The notes under the pieces: model-generated | The model's database searches: none | The model's input: only the letters and a program-made list of their open reading frames with translations | Told to the model about the DNA's origin: nothing | Shown: piece by piece, positions 7,801-16,720 of the stretch | How the letters are laid out: each line of letters starts with the position of its first letter | Numbering within the stretch: position 1 is the stretch's first letter | Position numbers and translations under genes: made by a program | Origin: CAYSSJ01 sp964433675 | Lineage (GTDB): Bacteria > Cloacimonadota > Cloacimonadia > Cloacimonadales > TCS61 | Length of the DNA: 64,000 nucleotides | Reading direction: 5' to 3' | Assembly (NCBI GenBank): GCA_964433675.1 | Contig: CAYSSJ010000008.1 | Span: forward strand, 46,592-110,591

Positions 7801-9705
7801 ATGAAAAATGTAGTTAGATTGTATAAGATAATCATCCGCTATTGGCCATTTCTGATAGCGGGGCTTGTATTCATGTTCGGATTCGCACTTTTTAGCGGAG
7901 TCAGCATCATGTTGGCAGTACCGTTATTGGATTATGTATTCAAGCCTGAGCCCACCGAGATCTATTATGAATCTCTCGCCTCGTTTCAATCAGCTATCCG
8001 CCAAGCAGTAGAAAATTTTGTAGCTGAATACGGTTCGGTTTTCGTACCCCGCAATCTGAATTTTTACAACCCATTGGTAGATAACCTGAAAGAGATCCTC
8101 AAACACACCGATCCCCTGTTTCTGCTGTGGTTCATCAGTATCAGTGTGTTAGTATTGATAATCTTAAAAAATCTTTTCTTTTATCTAAACAAAGTGATGT
8201 TTGCCAATCTGCGTGGGAAGACGGTATATGATATTAGAAATCAGATGTTCAAAACATATCTGAACCAGTCTTTAGCTTTTTTCAATATTAACAAAGTTGG
8301 AGATTCTTTGGTAAGAATGGTCAATGATGTGGAGCTGGTTAGCAATTTTTATATCAAATCCATCTTGGAAGCAATCCAAAATATCGTCTTGCTCCTCGTT
8401 TATGCACGCATTGCCTTGCTTTTGAATAGTCGTTTATTTTTGTATAGTCTTATCCTACTACCCATATTCACTTTAGTGCTTTCACATATGGGCAGGAAGA
8501 TAAAGAAGTATTCTCGCCGAATTCAATCCAGAGCTTCCGATCTGTTCTCCACTGTAGAAGAGATATTAAACAGCATGAAGATTGTGAAAGCCTTCTCTCG
8601 AGAAGATCATGAGTTGGACAAATTCAAGAAGATCAATCGCAGTCACTTCAAATCTTGGCGCAAATCGCGAATTTACCATGCCTTCAGTACTCCGATTTCA
8701 GAATTCAATGGCACAATCACCGGCATTGTCGTATTTTTAATCGGCGGTTCCCAGGTTTTATCGGAAACCTCAGATTTTACTCTCGGTAGTTTTATGGCAT
8801 TTCTGTTGGCAATCTTTTCTATGCTTCACCCATTGAAAATAGTATCCCGCGCTTATGCCGATATTCGCAAAGCAAATGTCTCCCTTCAAAGAATATCCGA
8901 GATCTTGGATAGAAAATATGAACTTATCGAGTTGCCGCATCATAAACCGAAGAAAACGTTTGATGACAAAATCGAACTGCTTGATGTATCTTTTTCTTAT
9001 GGAAAATATGCCGAAGTTTTGAAAAACATCTCGTTCGAGATCAACAAAGGTGAGAAAGTGGCGATCGTCGGCGGAAGCGGAGCCGGCAAGACTACTCTTA
9101 TTAACTTGCTTACTCGTATGTACGATCCTACCGGTGGCAATATTTTGATAGATGGCATCCCGATTCAGGAGATTAAACTTAGAGACCTCAGAAATTTGTT
9201 CGGACTGGTCACCCAAGAATCAATTCTGTTTACAGATACGATAGCGAGTAATATAAATTATGGTACGCTAAAACCGGTTTCGCACGAAGAAATAAAAAAC
9301 GCGGCAGAGATAGCATACGCATCCGAATTTATCGAGCAATTCCCCAATAAATATGATGAAATGTTAGATATCAAAGCTTCCAATCTTTCCGGTGGGCAGA
9401 AACAGCGACTCTGCATCGCTCGCGCCGTCGTAGGTGATCCACCTATTTTGATATTCGACGAGGCTACCAGTATGCTGGATACGGAAGCTGAACAGAAAGT
9501 TCAACGTGCAATCGAGCAAGCTACCAAGAACAAAACAGTCATCGTGATTGCGCATCGCTTATCTACCGTTCTATCGTCCGATAAGATCGCCGTGCTGGAT
9601 AAAGGGAAGATTACCGATATAGGAAGTCATCAGGAATTACTGACTCGTTGCGATAAATACAAAAAGCTTTGTGCTGCTCAATTTGAACTAAAACAAAATG
9701 GTTGA
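7801..9705 (+). CDS. ABC exporter, MsbA-like (fused membrane and ATPase domains)
   Basis: 634 residues. A six-helix type IV exporter membrane domain covers about 1-340 and the ATPase domain about 375-634. Visible motifs are Walker A GGSGAGKTT (about 424-432), signature LSGGQKQR (about 530), Walker B ILIFDEATSMLD and the switch AHR. Between the first two helices there is an unusually long periplasmic insertion of about 60 residues (about 55-115) absent from standard MsbA. It heads a run of glycosyltransferase genes, so it probably flips a lipid A-core or other lipid-linked glycan across the inner membrane. The cargo is inferred from context only. Confidence 0.85.
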   Translation: MKNVVRLYKIIIRYWPFLIAGLVFMFGFALFSGVSIMLAVPLLDYVFKPEPTEIYYESLASFQSAIRQAVENFVAEYGSVFVPRNLNFYNPLVDNLKEILKHTDPLFLLWFISISVLVLIILKNLFFYLNKVMFANLRGKTVYDIRNQMFKTYLNQSLAFFNINKVGDSLVRMVNDVELVSNFYIKSILEAIQNIVLLLVYARIALLLNSRLFLYSLILLPIFTLVLSHMGRKIKKYSRRIQSRASDLFSTVEEILNSMKIVKAFSREDHELDKFKKINRSHFKSWRKSRIYHAFSTPISEFNGTITGIVVFLIGGSQVLSETSDFTLGSFMAFLLAIFSMLHPLKIVSRAYADIRKANVSLQRISEILDRKYELIELPHHKPKKTFDDKIELLDVSFSYGKYAEVLKNISFEINKGEKVAIVGGSGAGKTTLINLLTRMYDPTGGNILIDGIPIQEIKLRDLRNLFGLVTQESILFTDTIASNINYGTLKPVSHEEIKNAAEIAYASEFIEQFPNKYDEMLDIKASNLSGGQKQRLCIARAVVGDPPILIFDEATSMLDTEAEQKVQRAIEQATKNKTVIVIAHRLSTVLSSDKIAVLDKGKITDIGSHQELLTRCDKYKKLCAAQFELKQNG

Positions 9706-9725
9706 TAATTTTAGAAGGTCTGTTT

Positions 9726-10673
9726 ATGAAGATTAGTGGCTTTTCAATGGTTAAAAACGGAATTAAACTATACTATCCGGTAGTAGAAATGATCTGCTCG
9801 ATACTACCTATCGTAGATGAATTTATTATTGCTATCGGTAAAAGTGATGATGATACCAGAGAGAGAGTAGCTTCCCTAGGAGATCCGAAGATAAAAATTA
9901 TCGATACTAACTGGGATTTGGAAAAGTATCCTCGCGGTATGGAAAATGCCCATCAGACAGATATCGCAAAAAATGCTTGCAGTGGCGACTGGTTGTTTTA
10001 TCTTCAAGCTGATGAAGTAGTTCATGAAAAGTATTTGCCGGAAATACTATCTGCCTGCAAAAAATATAAGGATGACAAAGAAGTGGAAGGTCTTTTATTC
10101 AATTATCTTCACTTTTGGGGTGATTACAATCACATTCAAACCGGACATGGATGGTATCCTCATGAGATCAGAATCATAAGAAATGAGTCCGATATACACT
10201 CTTGGGAATCGGCACAATCATTTAGAAAAATCCCGGATTTTGATGGCGTAAACTATCGTCAAAAAGAAGGCACATACAAAATAAAAGTAGCCTTAATAGA
10301 TGCTTATATTTACCATTACGGTTGGGTTAGACCACCTCATTTGATGGTTAATAAAAAAAAAGCCCTAGATACTATCCATAAAGGAGCAATGAGAACGGAA
10401 TTAATGTATCAACAGCAAGCAGCTGAATTTGATTATGGTCCATTAAATAGGTTGGAACTTTTTAGAGGAACACACCCACATGTGATGCGAAAAATGATCT
10501 CAAAAATGGATTGGAGCAATAAACTTCAGTATTTCGGCAAACCTGATCCGAACAGAAAACCGCATAAACATGAAAAATTGAAATACCGATTTCTTTCCTT
10601 TATAGAAAAAAGATTTAATAATGGTAATCAAGTCGGGGGATTTAAAAATTACAAATTGGTAAGAAAGTCATGA
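9726..10673 (+). CDS. family 2 glycosyltransferase
   Basis: 315 residues. The N-terminal GT-A fold shows FSMVKNGIKLYYPVVE, an ISILP-like strand, FIIAIGKSDDDTRE (nucleotide-binding) and LQADEVVHE (the acidic metal motif). Large C-terminal aromatic segments are typical of GT2 proteins acting on surface glycans. I chose the ATG at 9726 because GAAGG lies 8 bases upstream. A TTG at 9702 in the same frame would overlap the exporter stop but has no ribosome site. The next gene starts inside its last codon (ATGA). Donor and acceptor are unknown. Confidence 0.8.
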   Translation: MKISGFSMVKNGIKLYYPVVEMICSILPIVDEFIIAIGKSDDDTRERVASLGDPKIKIIDTNWDLEKYPRGMENAHQTDIAKNACSGDWLFYLQADEVVHEKYLPEILSACKKYKDDKEVEGLLFNYLHFWGDYNHIQTGHGWYPHEIRIIRNESDIHSWESAQSFRKIPDFDGVNYRQKEGTYKIKVALIDAYIYHYGWVRPPHLMVNKKKALDTIHKGAMRTELMYQQQAAEFDYGPLNRLELFRGTHPHVMRKMISKMDWSNKLQYFGKPDPNRKPHKHEKLKYRFLSFIEKRFNNGNQVGGFKNYKLVRKS

Positions 10674-11797
10674 GAGTTGCCTATATTCACACGGGAGATT
10701 GGCCTTCTAATTCTCCCAGCATCACTTTTTCTACTTACAACTGCTTAGCACTATCTAAACAGACTTCTGAATGCCATTTTTTTATTAAACGAAATTTTCA
10801 AGGAAAAGTAGAAACTATTTTCAGAGAATTTTTCGATGTGGAAAAACCAAATAATCTGATAATTCATGATACCAAAAAACCCATAATAAATTCTAATGAG
10901 ATATATTATCAACAAATATATCTGAGCTTGAAGCAATTGATCAATAAAGGTAAAGTTGATGCTGTAATTAGCAGAAATGTATCGAGCTTGCCTTTACTTA
11001 TTAAGCTAAAACACCAATATGATGTGAGAGTATATTATGAAACCCACGATTTTTTTTCAGACTTATCTCTTCGGGATGATCTCAACCCAAAAAGAAAAAA
11101 AAGACAATCATTATTAGAAAAAAAATTCATCCCTCACCTAAATGGGTTGATCTGTTTGCAAGAAACCCAAAAGAAGTTATATAAAAAAATATTCCCGGAA
11201 TGCGATATTCAAGTATTTAGAACCGGATTTTTAAAACATGAGATGAGTGACAAAAAAAGAAAATACATAACTTACATCGGATCGTTGGATAAGAACAAAG
11301 GAGTGAACATTTTATTGGATGCATTAAATTATTGTCAGAGCCAACTCGAAGTTCTAATTATTGGTGGTAAATCTGAAGCCGAGATCAATCGAGTAATAAA
11401 TAATCATCCCGAAATCAAAGTAACCGGATGGATAAATAAAAAGATGGTAAAACAATATCTGAAAGAAACTGCCATTGGGATTGTTCCTCTCAGAGATACT
11501 TTTTTTAATCGACACATTACCTCCCCACTAAAAATATTCGATTATTTTGGTCACGGCATACCAATTATAAGCTCTGATTTGGACACTACTCGAGAATTAA
11601 TAACCGAGAATCAAACCGGTCTTTTTTTTGAAGTTGAGAATCCAAAACACCTTGCCACTCAAATTGATTTCTTAATAAACAATGTTGACAAATTGAGACA
11701 AATGGAAAAAAAAATTTATAAAAATACGGGCCATTTTACATGGGAAAAACGTGCAAAATCCTTGCTTAACTGGCTTGAGGGGGTAAAAAATGAATAA
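10670..11797 (+). CDS. family 4 glycosyltransferase (GT-B)
   Basis: 375 residues, two Rossmann-like halves. The C-terminal half shows YIGSLDKNKGVNILLDAL and the acceptor/donor region SPLKIFDYFGHGIPIISSDLDTTRELI, typical of GT4 retaining transferases. The N-terminal YIHTGDWPSNSPSITF is a phosphate-loop-like start. It overlaps the previous gene by 4 bp and the next by 8 bp. Base composition is strongly AT-rich with poly-A runs, unlike the flanking housekeeping genes. Sugar specificity cannot be told from sequence. Confidence 0.8.
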   Translation: MRVAYIHTGDWPSNSPSITFSTYNCLALSKQTSECHFFIKRNFQGKVETIFREFFDVEKPNNLIIHDTKKPIINSNEIYYQQIYLSLKQLINKGKVDAVISRNVSSLPLLIKLKHQYDVRVYYETHDFFSDLSLRDDLNPKRKKRQSLLEKKFIPHLNGLICLQETQKKLYKKIFPECDIQVFRTGFLKHEMSDKKRKYITYIGSLDKNKGVNILLDALNYCQSQLEVLIIGGKSEAEINRVINNHPEIKVTGWINKKMVKQYLKETAIGIVPLRDTFFNRHITSPLKIFDYFGHGIPIISSDLDTTRELITENQTGLFFEVENPKHLATQIDFLINNVDKLRQMEKKIYKNTGHFTWEKRAKSLLNWLEGVKNE

Positions 11798-12542
11798 GCT
11801 CTCTGTGGCTATCATTACAAAAAACGAGGAAGCAAATATAGATAGATGTCTGAGCTCGGTAAACTGGGCAGATGAGATTGTTGTAGTAGACTCTGGTTCA
11901 CAAGATTATACTTTAAATATATGCAAAAAACACGGAGTGAAAATATTCACTTCCAAATGGTTTGGATTTGGAAAAACAAAACAACTGGCAGTAGATTATT
12001 GTAATCATGATTGGATCCTATCTCTCGACGCTGATGAAATAGTAACAAAGAGGTTGCGACAGCGGATAGAAAGTAAATTAGAAAATCCGCAATTCTATGG
12101 TTATCGGATCAAACGGTCATCATACTATCTTGGCCAAAAAATTAAGCACTGTGGTTGGGATAAAGACTACCCAATAAGATTGTTCAATAAACAACATGGC
12201 AGATTTAATAGCAAAATAGTACATGAATCAGTAGAAATATCAGATGCTAAATTAGGGGTTATTAATGAATTGCTTCTACATTACACATATCCGACTATTA
12301 AAAGTCACATTGAAAAAATGACGAATTATGCATTTTTAGGAGCCCAACAAAATTTTACTAAAAAAAAACGAGCTACTATAATAGGAGCTCTCTTCAGAGG
12401 TTTGTTTAAATTCATGAAAATGTATTTTCTGCAAAAGGGAATCTTAGACGGGAGATACGGCTTTATACTCTCCCTAAATTCTGCTATCGGGGTATATCTG
12501 AAGTATTTATATCTTTGGGAAAAAACACATGACCGAGATTAA
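11790..12542 (+). CDS. family 2 glycosyltransferase, WaaE/KdtX-like
   Basis: 250 residues, the usual length of the compact LPS-core beta-glycosyltransferases (WaaE/KdtX-like). Motifs are ITKNEEANIDRCLSSV, ADEIVVVDSGSQDYT and WILSLDADEIV, followed by RLFNKQHGRF and a WEKTHD end. In that family the enzyme adds glucose to inner-core heptose. The heptosyltransferase two genes downstream fits this, but the exact linkage is inference. It is translationally coupled to both neighbours by overlaps of 8 and 14 bp. Confidence 0.8.
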   Translation: MNKLSVAIITKNEEANIDRCLSSVNWADEIVVVDSGSQDYTLNICKKHGVKIFTSKWFGFGKTKQLAVDYCNHDWILSLDADEIVTKRLRQRIESKLENPQFYGYRIKRSSYYLGQKIKHCGWDKDYPIRLFNKQHGRFNSKIVHESVEISDAKLGVINELLLHYTYPTIKSHIEKMTNYAFLGAQQNFTKKKRATIIGALFRGLFKFMKMYFLQKGILDGRYGFILSLNSAIGVYLKYLYLWEKTHDRD

Positions 12543-13623
12543 TATCCTTCACTTAGATACGGAAAGAGAATGGCGAGGTGGACAACAGCAGGCTATATAT
12601 CTCTTTGAATACTTACTGAAACATGGTTACAAAACAATGTTTGTCTGTCGAAGAAATAGTAAATTGGGAAGTTATCTGCAAAAACAAAACCTCCCCACGT
12701 TGTTTGCCCCTCTTGTTGGAGAGTGGGATCTGTTCTCTGCTTTCAAAATTGCAACTTGTGCTAAGCAGAATAATTACAACTTGCTTCACCTTCATTCTGC
12801 GCATGCAATAACGATCGGATTATTAGTCAAAATAATTTTCCCAAAGATCAAATTGATCGCCGTACGCAGAGTCGATTTTTCTATTCATAAAAATATACTG
12901 AGTAAATATAAATACAAAAATCGGTTATTAAATGGTATTGTAGCAATTTCCGAAAACATAAAAAATATTCTTGCCAAAGATGGTCTTGAAACAACAAAGA
13001 TTACAGTCATACGAAGCGGCATTGATCTTGATAAGTTCAATCAAAGTCCCAAAGATGGTAAGCTGCGACAAATGTTGAATATAAGACCAAATGCAATTTT
13101 AGTTGGGACTATCGCAGCATTGGTAGGTCACAAAGATTATCCTACTTTGTTAAAAGCTGCAGAAATTGTTAATGCTGCTGACGAGAATGTCTACTTCATA
13201 GCTGTTGGAGATGGTAATAAAAAAGTAAAAATTCAGAATTTGGCAGAAACTTTGAACTTGAAAGGACGTTTCATTTTCCTCGGATATCGGACAGATATTG
13301 GTAATGTATTAAAAGCATTGGATATATTTGTGTTGGCATCCAAATTAGAAGGGCTTGGGACTGCAGTTTTGGAAGCGATGTCTGTTGGTTTGCCGATAAT
13401 CGGCACAAATGCTGGTGGTATCCCGGAAATGGTAAATGATGGCAAAAATGGTTTGTTAGTGCAAAAAGAGAATCCCGAAGCACTTGCAAAAGCCATTTTG
13501 GATTTATGTGAAAACAGAGGAAAAAGAAAAGCATTCTCACAAGCCTCATTGCAAATGGTTAAAGCGTATTCAAAAGATATTACTGCTCGTAAAAATATAG
13601 AATTATATGAAAAAATCCTATAA
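12529..13623 (+). CDS. family 4 glycosyltransferase (GT-B)
   Basis: 364 residues. Visible features are the N-terminal LDTEREWRGGQQQAIYLFEYLLKHGY glycine-rich acceptor side and IRSGIDLDKFN. They also include GTIAALVGHKDYPTLLKAA and the C-terminal E-x7-E region LEGLGTAVLEAMSVGLPIIGTNAGGIPE, all classic for GT4 lipopolysaccharide transferases. It starts 14 bp inside the preceding gene and overlaps the heptosyltransferase by 17 bp. It probably adds a hexose to the core or O-chain. Substrate unknown. Confidence 0.83.
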   Translation: MTEINILHLDTEREWRGGQQQAIYLFEYLLKHGYKTMFVCRRNSKLGSYLQKQNLPTLFAPLVGEWDLFSAFKIATCAKQNNYNLLHLHSAHAITIGLLVKIIFPKIKLIAVRRVDFSIHKNILSKYKYKNRLLNGIVAISENIKNILAKDGLETTKITVIRSGIDLDKFNQSPKDGKLRQMLNIRPNAILVGTIAALVGHKDYPTLLKAAEIVNAADENVYFIAVGDGNKKVKIQNLAETLNLKGRFIFLGYRTDIGNVLKALDIFVLASKLEGLGTAVLEAMSVGLPIIGTNAGGIPEMVNDGKNGLLVQKENPEALAKAILDLCENRGKRKAFSQASLQMVKAYSKDITARKNIELYEKIL

Positions 13624-14620
13624 TAATATTTTAGTAATTCAAACTGCATTTTTGGGGGATGCGATATTAGCAACTCCATTATTAAAAGGGTTAAAAGAGT
13701 TATTCCCAGAGGCTGATATCGACGTATTATGTCTTCCTCAAACAGAACCGATTTTTAGATATAATCCTAATATTAACAAAATACTCACATTTGATAAAAG
13801 GAAAAGGTTTAAAAAATGGATAAATTTTTTTAAAGTTGTATTTAAAATACGAGATAGAGATTATGAGCTTGGAATCTCTATACAAAGCTCTATGACTTCA
13901 TCTTTTCTGATGATATTGGGTAACATAAAGGTCAAACATGGTTTTTCGAGACAGAAATTTTTAAATATGTCTGTAGATCATTCAAAACTTAAGGGAGATC
14001 ACAAGATAGATAAAATTCTTCATTTGTTAATTCCTTTTTCCTCAAAAGAATATGACAGACAGACAGAAATTTTTTATTCAAATAAAGATAGCGAGCTTAT
14101 CGAAAGAATTATGGGAGAGGTTCAAACAAAAAAACAATATAGTATTGCCGTAGCCCCAGGTTCTGTCTGGCCTACCAAAAAATGGCCAGCCGAAAACTAC
14201 ATGAAATTAGCATACTTACTTACCTCCCGTGGTTGTCAAGTTTTTCTGATAGGGAGCGCTGAAGACCATACTCTTTGTAATGAAATAAAAGCTAACAGTA
14301 GTGCTATCAATATGGCCGGCAAACTTTCTATTCTGCAATCAGCAGCTTTAATAGAAAAATGCAACTTGATAGTTACAAATGATAGTGCTCCTTTACATAT
14401 GGCAAATGCAGTCAAAACAGATGTTATCGCAATATTTGGTCCTACAGCTCCGATACTGGGCTTTTATCCATACCGAGAAAATGATGTCGTGATAGAGTCG
14501 GATTTGAAATGCAGACCATGTAGCACACATGGAAGTAATTGTTGCCCCTTGGGACATTTTAGGTGTATGCATGACATATCTGTAGATTATGTTTGGAAAG
14601 TTGTTAAAGATAGAATTTAA
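13607..14620 (+). CDS. family 9 glycosyltransferase, lipopolysaccharide heptosyltransferase (WaaF/WaaC-like)
   Basis: 337 residues. The N-terminal ILVIQTAFLGDAILATPLLKGLK is the heptosyltransferase GDxxL..P signature. Further motifs are APGSVWPTKKWPAENY and the ADP-heptose-binding NDSAPLHMANAV...FGPTAP. A cysteine-rich C-terminal stretch (CRPCSTHGSNCCPLGHFRC) is common in WaaF-type proteins. It transfers ADP-heptose to the Kdo/heptose inner core on the cytoplasmic face, which makes this a lipopolysaccharide core locus. Its TAA overlaps the ATG of a 32-residue ORF (TAATG at 14618-14622). Confidence 0.88.
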   Translation: MKKSYNNILVIQTAFLGDAILATPLLKGLKELFPEADIDVLCLPQTEPIFRYNPNINKILTFDKRKRFKKWINFFKVVFKIRDRDYELGISIQSSMTSSFLMILGNIKVKHGFSRQKFLNMSVDHSKLKGDHKIDKILHLLIPFSSKEYDRQTEIFYSNKDSELIERIMGEVQTKKQYSIAVAPGSVWPTKKWPAENYMKLAYLLTSRGCQVFLIGSAEDHTLCNEIKANSSAINMAGKLSILQSAALIEKCNLIVTNDSAPLHMANAVKTDVIAIFGPTAPILGFYPYRENDVVIESDLKCRPCSTHGSNCCPLGHFRCMHDISVDYVWKVVKDRI

Positions 14621-14718
14621 TGACAAGATTTTATGTTTATCAGAAAAAACCCTTGAATATATATCGAAAACTGAGAATTTTGTATCATGAAAAATATAGA
14701 AAAGGATATCTAAAATAA
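14620..14718 (+). CDS. 32-residue basic, tyrosine-rich microprotein, coupled at both ends
   Basis: A short ORF I read by hand in the gap between the heptosyltransferase and licD. It starts with TAATG overlapping the upstream stop and ends with TAATG overlapping the licD start, so it fills the gap exactly. The product begins MTRFYVYQKK and ends EKYRKGYLK. It holds ten Lys/Arg, one Glu and six Tyr, with no hydrophobic helix. No strong ribosome site precedes it, so it would be translated by re-initiation. It may be a real microprotein, a coupling spacer or the remnant of a larger gene. No family recognised. Confidence 0.45.
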   Translation: MTRFYVYQKKPLNIYRKLRILYHEKYRKGYLK

Positions 14719-15329
14719 TGGCTGGGAAATTGAAATTAACTGGCAAATTAGCAGTCAAGGCACAAAAGATGCTCAAAGATGTTTGCAAAATATTAGACGA
14801 AAACAATATCCCATATGTCTTAGAGGGAGGCACATTATTAGGAATCATCAGAGAAAATCGACTACTCCCTTGGGATAATGATGTAGATTTGACAATTACA
14901 GAAGACCATTTGGAAAAATTGATAAAGATTAGATACAAATTTTGGCTCGCAGGTTATCGAACAAGGATACGACGTTCGATCAAAGATATGCCTCATTTCC
15001 CCAAAGGTTCGGTCAGATTGATGAAAATCCAAACCAGATGGTTTATTTTCAAAGGAGTTAGTTTGCTCGATATCTTTGTCAAGAAGAAAATAGGAGACCA
15101 GTATTATTGGACAGTAGGCATCAATAATCCGGTTCTGAAATCTGCTCCTTATTTTTATTATGAAAATTTAGACAGATATGCTTTTGACGGTTATCATTAT
15201 TTGGTACCACTAGGTTACAAAAGCTATTTACAACACCGATATGGTGATTGGGAAACGCCAGTCAAAGAGTATGACTTTAAAAAAAATGATAATGCAATAG
15301 TTACAGATGAAAAGGAGGTTAATTCATGA
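14718..15329 (+). CDS. LicD-family phosphotransferase
   Basis: 203 residues. The LicD/fukutin nucleotidyltransferase-fold motif is VLEGGTLLGIIRENRLLPWDNDVDLTI (about 34-60), with the G-G-T-L-L and D-N-D-V-D catalytic acids. LicD proteins transfer phosphocholine (or another phospho-group) from a CDP carrier to surface sugars. The start overlaps the microprotein stop (TAATG), with AAGGA about 12 bases upstream. The next gene, a phosphocholine cytidylyltransferase-like enzyme, overlaps by 4 bp (ATGA). This pairing supports a shared pathway for decorating the glycan. Confidence 0.82.
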   Translation: MAGKLKLTGKLAVKAQKMLKDVCKILDENNIPYVLEGGTLLGIIRENRLLPWDNDVDLTITEDHLEKLIKIRYKFWLAGYRTRIRRSIKDMPHFPKGSVRLMKIQTRWFIFKGVSLLDIFVKKKIGDQYYWTVGINNPVLKSAPYFYYENLDRYAFDGYHYLVPLGYKSYLQHRYGDWETPVKEYDFKKNDNAIVTDEKEVNS

Positions 15330-16078
15330 GAGCTATTATCATAGCTGCTGGTAAAGGAACGAGATTGTATCCTCTTACTAAAAACACGCCCAAAAGCCTT
15401 TTGGAAATAGGTAAAGGTTTAACACTATTAGAATCCCAACTACACAGCCTGAAAGAGAATAATATTAAAGATGTTACTATTATTGTCGGATATCGGGCGG
15501 AACAGATAGAGGCAAAATTAAAAAAATATGATGGGGATTTTAATATCAATACGATTTTTAATCCTTTCTACGATTGTTCGAATAATCTCGTTTCTGTTTG
15601 GATGGCTCGACATCTTATGGACGATGAGTTTATCACAATTAATGGAGATGATCTGTTTAAACCTTCTGTAATTGAAAACCTATTGAAATCAAAAAATAAT
15701 ATCACGATGGTAATTGATGAAAAAGAAAAATATGATGAAGATGATATGAAAGTAGTTCATCATGATGGTTTAATCCAAAAAGTTAGCAAAAAGATTCCTA
15801 TTGTGGAAACTAATGGTGAATCTATCGGAATCATCAAATTTTCCGGTAAAGGACCAAAAATATATGTAAATGTATTGGAAGAAATGGTGAGGAAAAAAGA
15901 AAACTTAAATATATTTTATCTTCAAGCTATACAAGAGATCATCAATAAGGGCTATCCCGTTCACTTTTCCAAATGTGCCCCAGATGATTGGGCGGAGTTG
16001 GATTTTCATCCTGATCTTGTCCTAATTAAACAGTATCTAAAAAAATCAAACCTGATAGACACCATTTTCGCTGATTGA
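15326..16078 (+). CDS. sugar/choline-phosphate nucleotidyltransferase, LicC-like
   Basis: 250 residues. The nucleotidyltransferase signature is AAGKGTRLYPLTKNTPKSLLEIG (8-30), followed by a strand and NNLVSVWMARHLMDDEFITINGDDLF. The NxxS.W.A and INGD pattern matches the phosphocholine cytidylyltransferase subgroup more than hexose-1-phosphate transferases. D-E-D-D-M-K-V and the W-x-E-x-D end support it. It should form a CDP-activated alcohol phosphate (choline is the best guess) from CTP. It shares an ATGA overlap with licD and is the last gene of the AT-rich surface-glycan block. Choline uptake or kinase genes are not seen nearby. Confidence 0.7.
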   Translation: MRAIIIAAGKGTRLYPLTKNTPKSLLEIGKGLTLLESQLHSLKENNIKDVTIIVGYRAEQIEAKLKKYDGDFNINTIFNPFYDCSNNLVSVWMARHLMDDEFITINGDDLFKPSVIENLLKSKNNITMVIDEKEKYDEDDMKVVHHDGLIQKVSKKIPIVETNGESIGIIKFSGKGPKIYVNVLEEMVRKKENLNIFYLQAIQEIINKGYPVHFSKCAPDDWAELDFHPDLVLIKQYLKKSNLIDTIFAD

Positions 16079-16123
16079 TGATGAGTAATTTATTCACAAT
16101 ACAAAATAATTTTGAGGGATGTT

Positions 16124-16720
16124 ATGATACATGACCTACTAAAAACCAAACGCGTAATTTTGGCTTCTGCATCTCCCCGCAGAAAAGAGCTGTTTCGCAT
16201 GTTAGGGATCAAAGCTATCCCAAAACCATCAAATATTGATGAAAACACACACTATACTTCACCGGCGAAAATCGTTACTGTTCACGCCATCAACAAAGCA
16301 AGGCACATAGCAACGGATTATGATCCTCGATGCATTGTAGTAGCTGCCGATACGATCGTTTACCACGATAAAACCGTGTTGGGCAAGCCGGAAGATGAGA
16401 ATCAGGCAAGAAGATATCTGCGCCGTCTATCGGGAGAGACACACTGCGTTTATACAGGTATAGCTATCTCATATTGTACCAAGGTAATATCCGCTTATGA
16501 GAGAACCAATGTCACTTTCAATCATATTTCCGAACAGGATATTTCCAGTTACATCGCTACGGATGAACCTTTCGACAAAGCCGGCGCTTATGGAATACAA
16601 GGTTTTGGCGGGCAATTTGTGAAAAAGATCAACGGCTGCTACTTCAATGTGATGGGTTTCCCTATTGCACTTTTCTATCAGCTTTTGCAAGAGGTCTTGG
16701 GTAATGAAACTGTTTCATAA
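16124..16720 (+). CDS. maf: Maf-family nucleoside triphosphate pyrophosphatase
   Basis: 198 residues. The N-terminal LASASPRRKELFRMLG is the Maf signature, followed by VVAADTIVYHDKTVLGKPEDENQA with the catalytic Asp, and YGIQGFGGQFVKKINGCYFNVMGFP near the end. Maf proteins hydrolyse non-canonical or modified pyrimidine/purine triphosphates such as dTTP or UTP. The ATG at 16124 has GAGGG at 7 bases; a TTG at 16112 in frame lacks one. It is separated from the glycan genes by 45 bp, and GC content returns to normal here. It overlaps the amidohydrolase by 17 bp. Confidence 0.9.
   Translation: MIHDLLKTKRVILASASPRRKELFRMLGIKAIPKPSNIDENTHYTSPAKIVTVHAINKARHIATDYDPRCIVVAADTIVYHDKTVLGKPEDENQARRYLRRLSGETHCVYTGIAISYCTKVISAYERTNVTFNHISEQDISSYIATDEPFDKAGAYGIQGFGGQFVKKINGCYFNVMGFPIALFYQLLQEVLGNETVS

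Noticed and set aside
14393..14938. Minus-strand open frame of 181 codons across the heptosyltransferase and licD
   Set aside because: It covers the conserved C-terminus of the heptosyltransferase and the LicD motif in antisense and has no family features.
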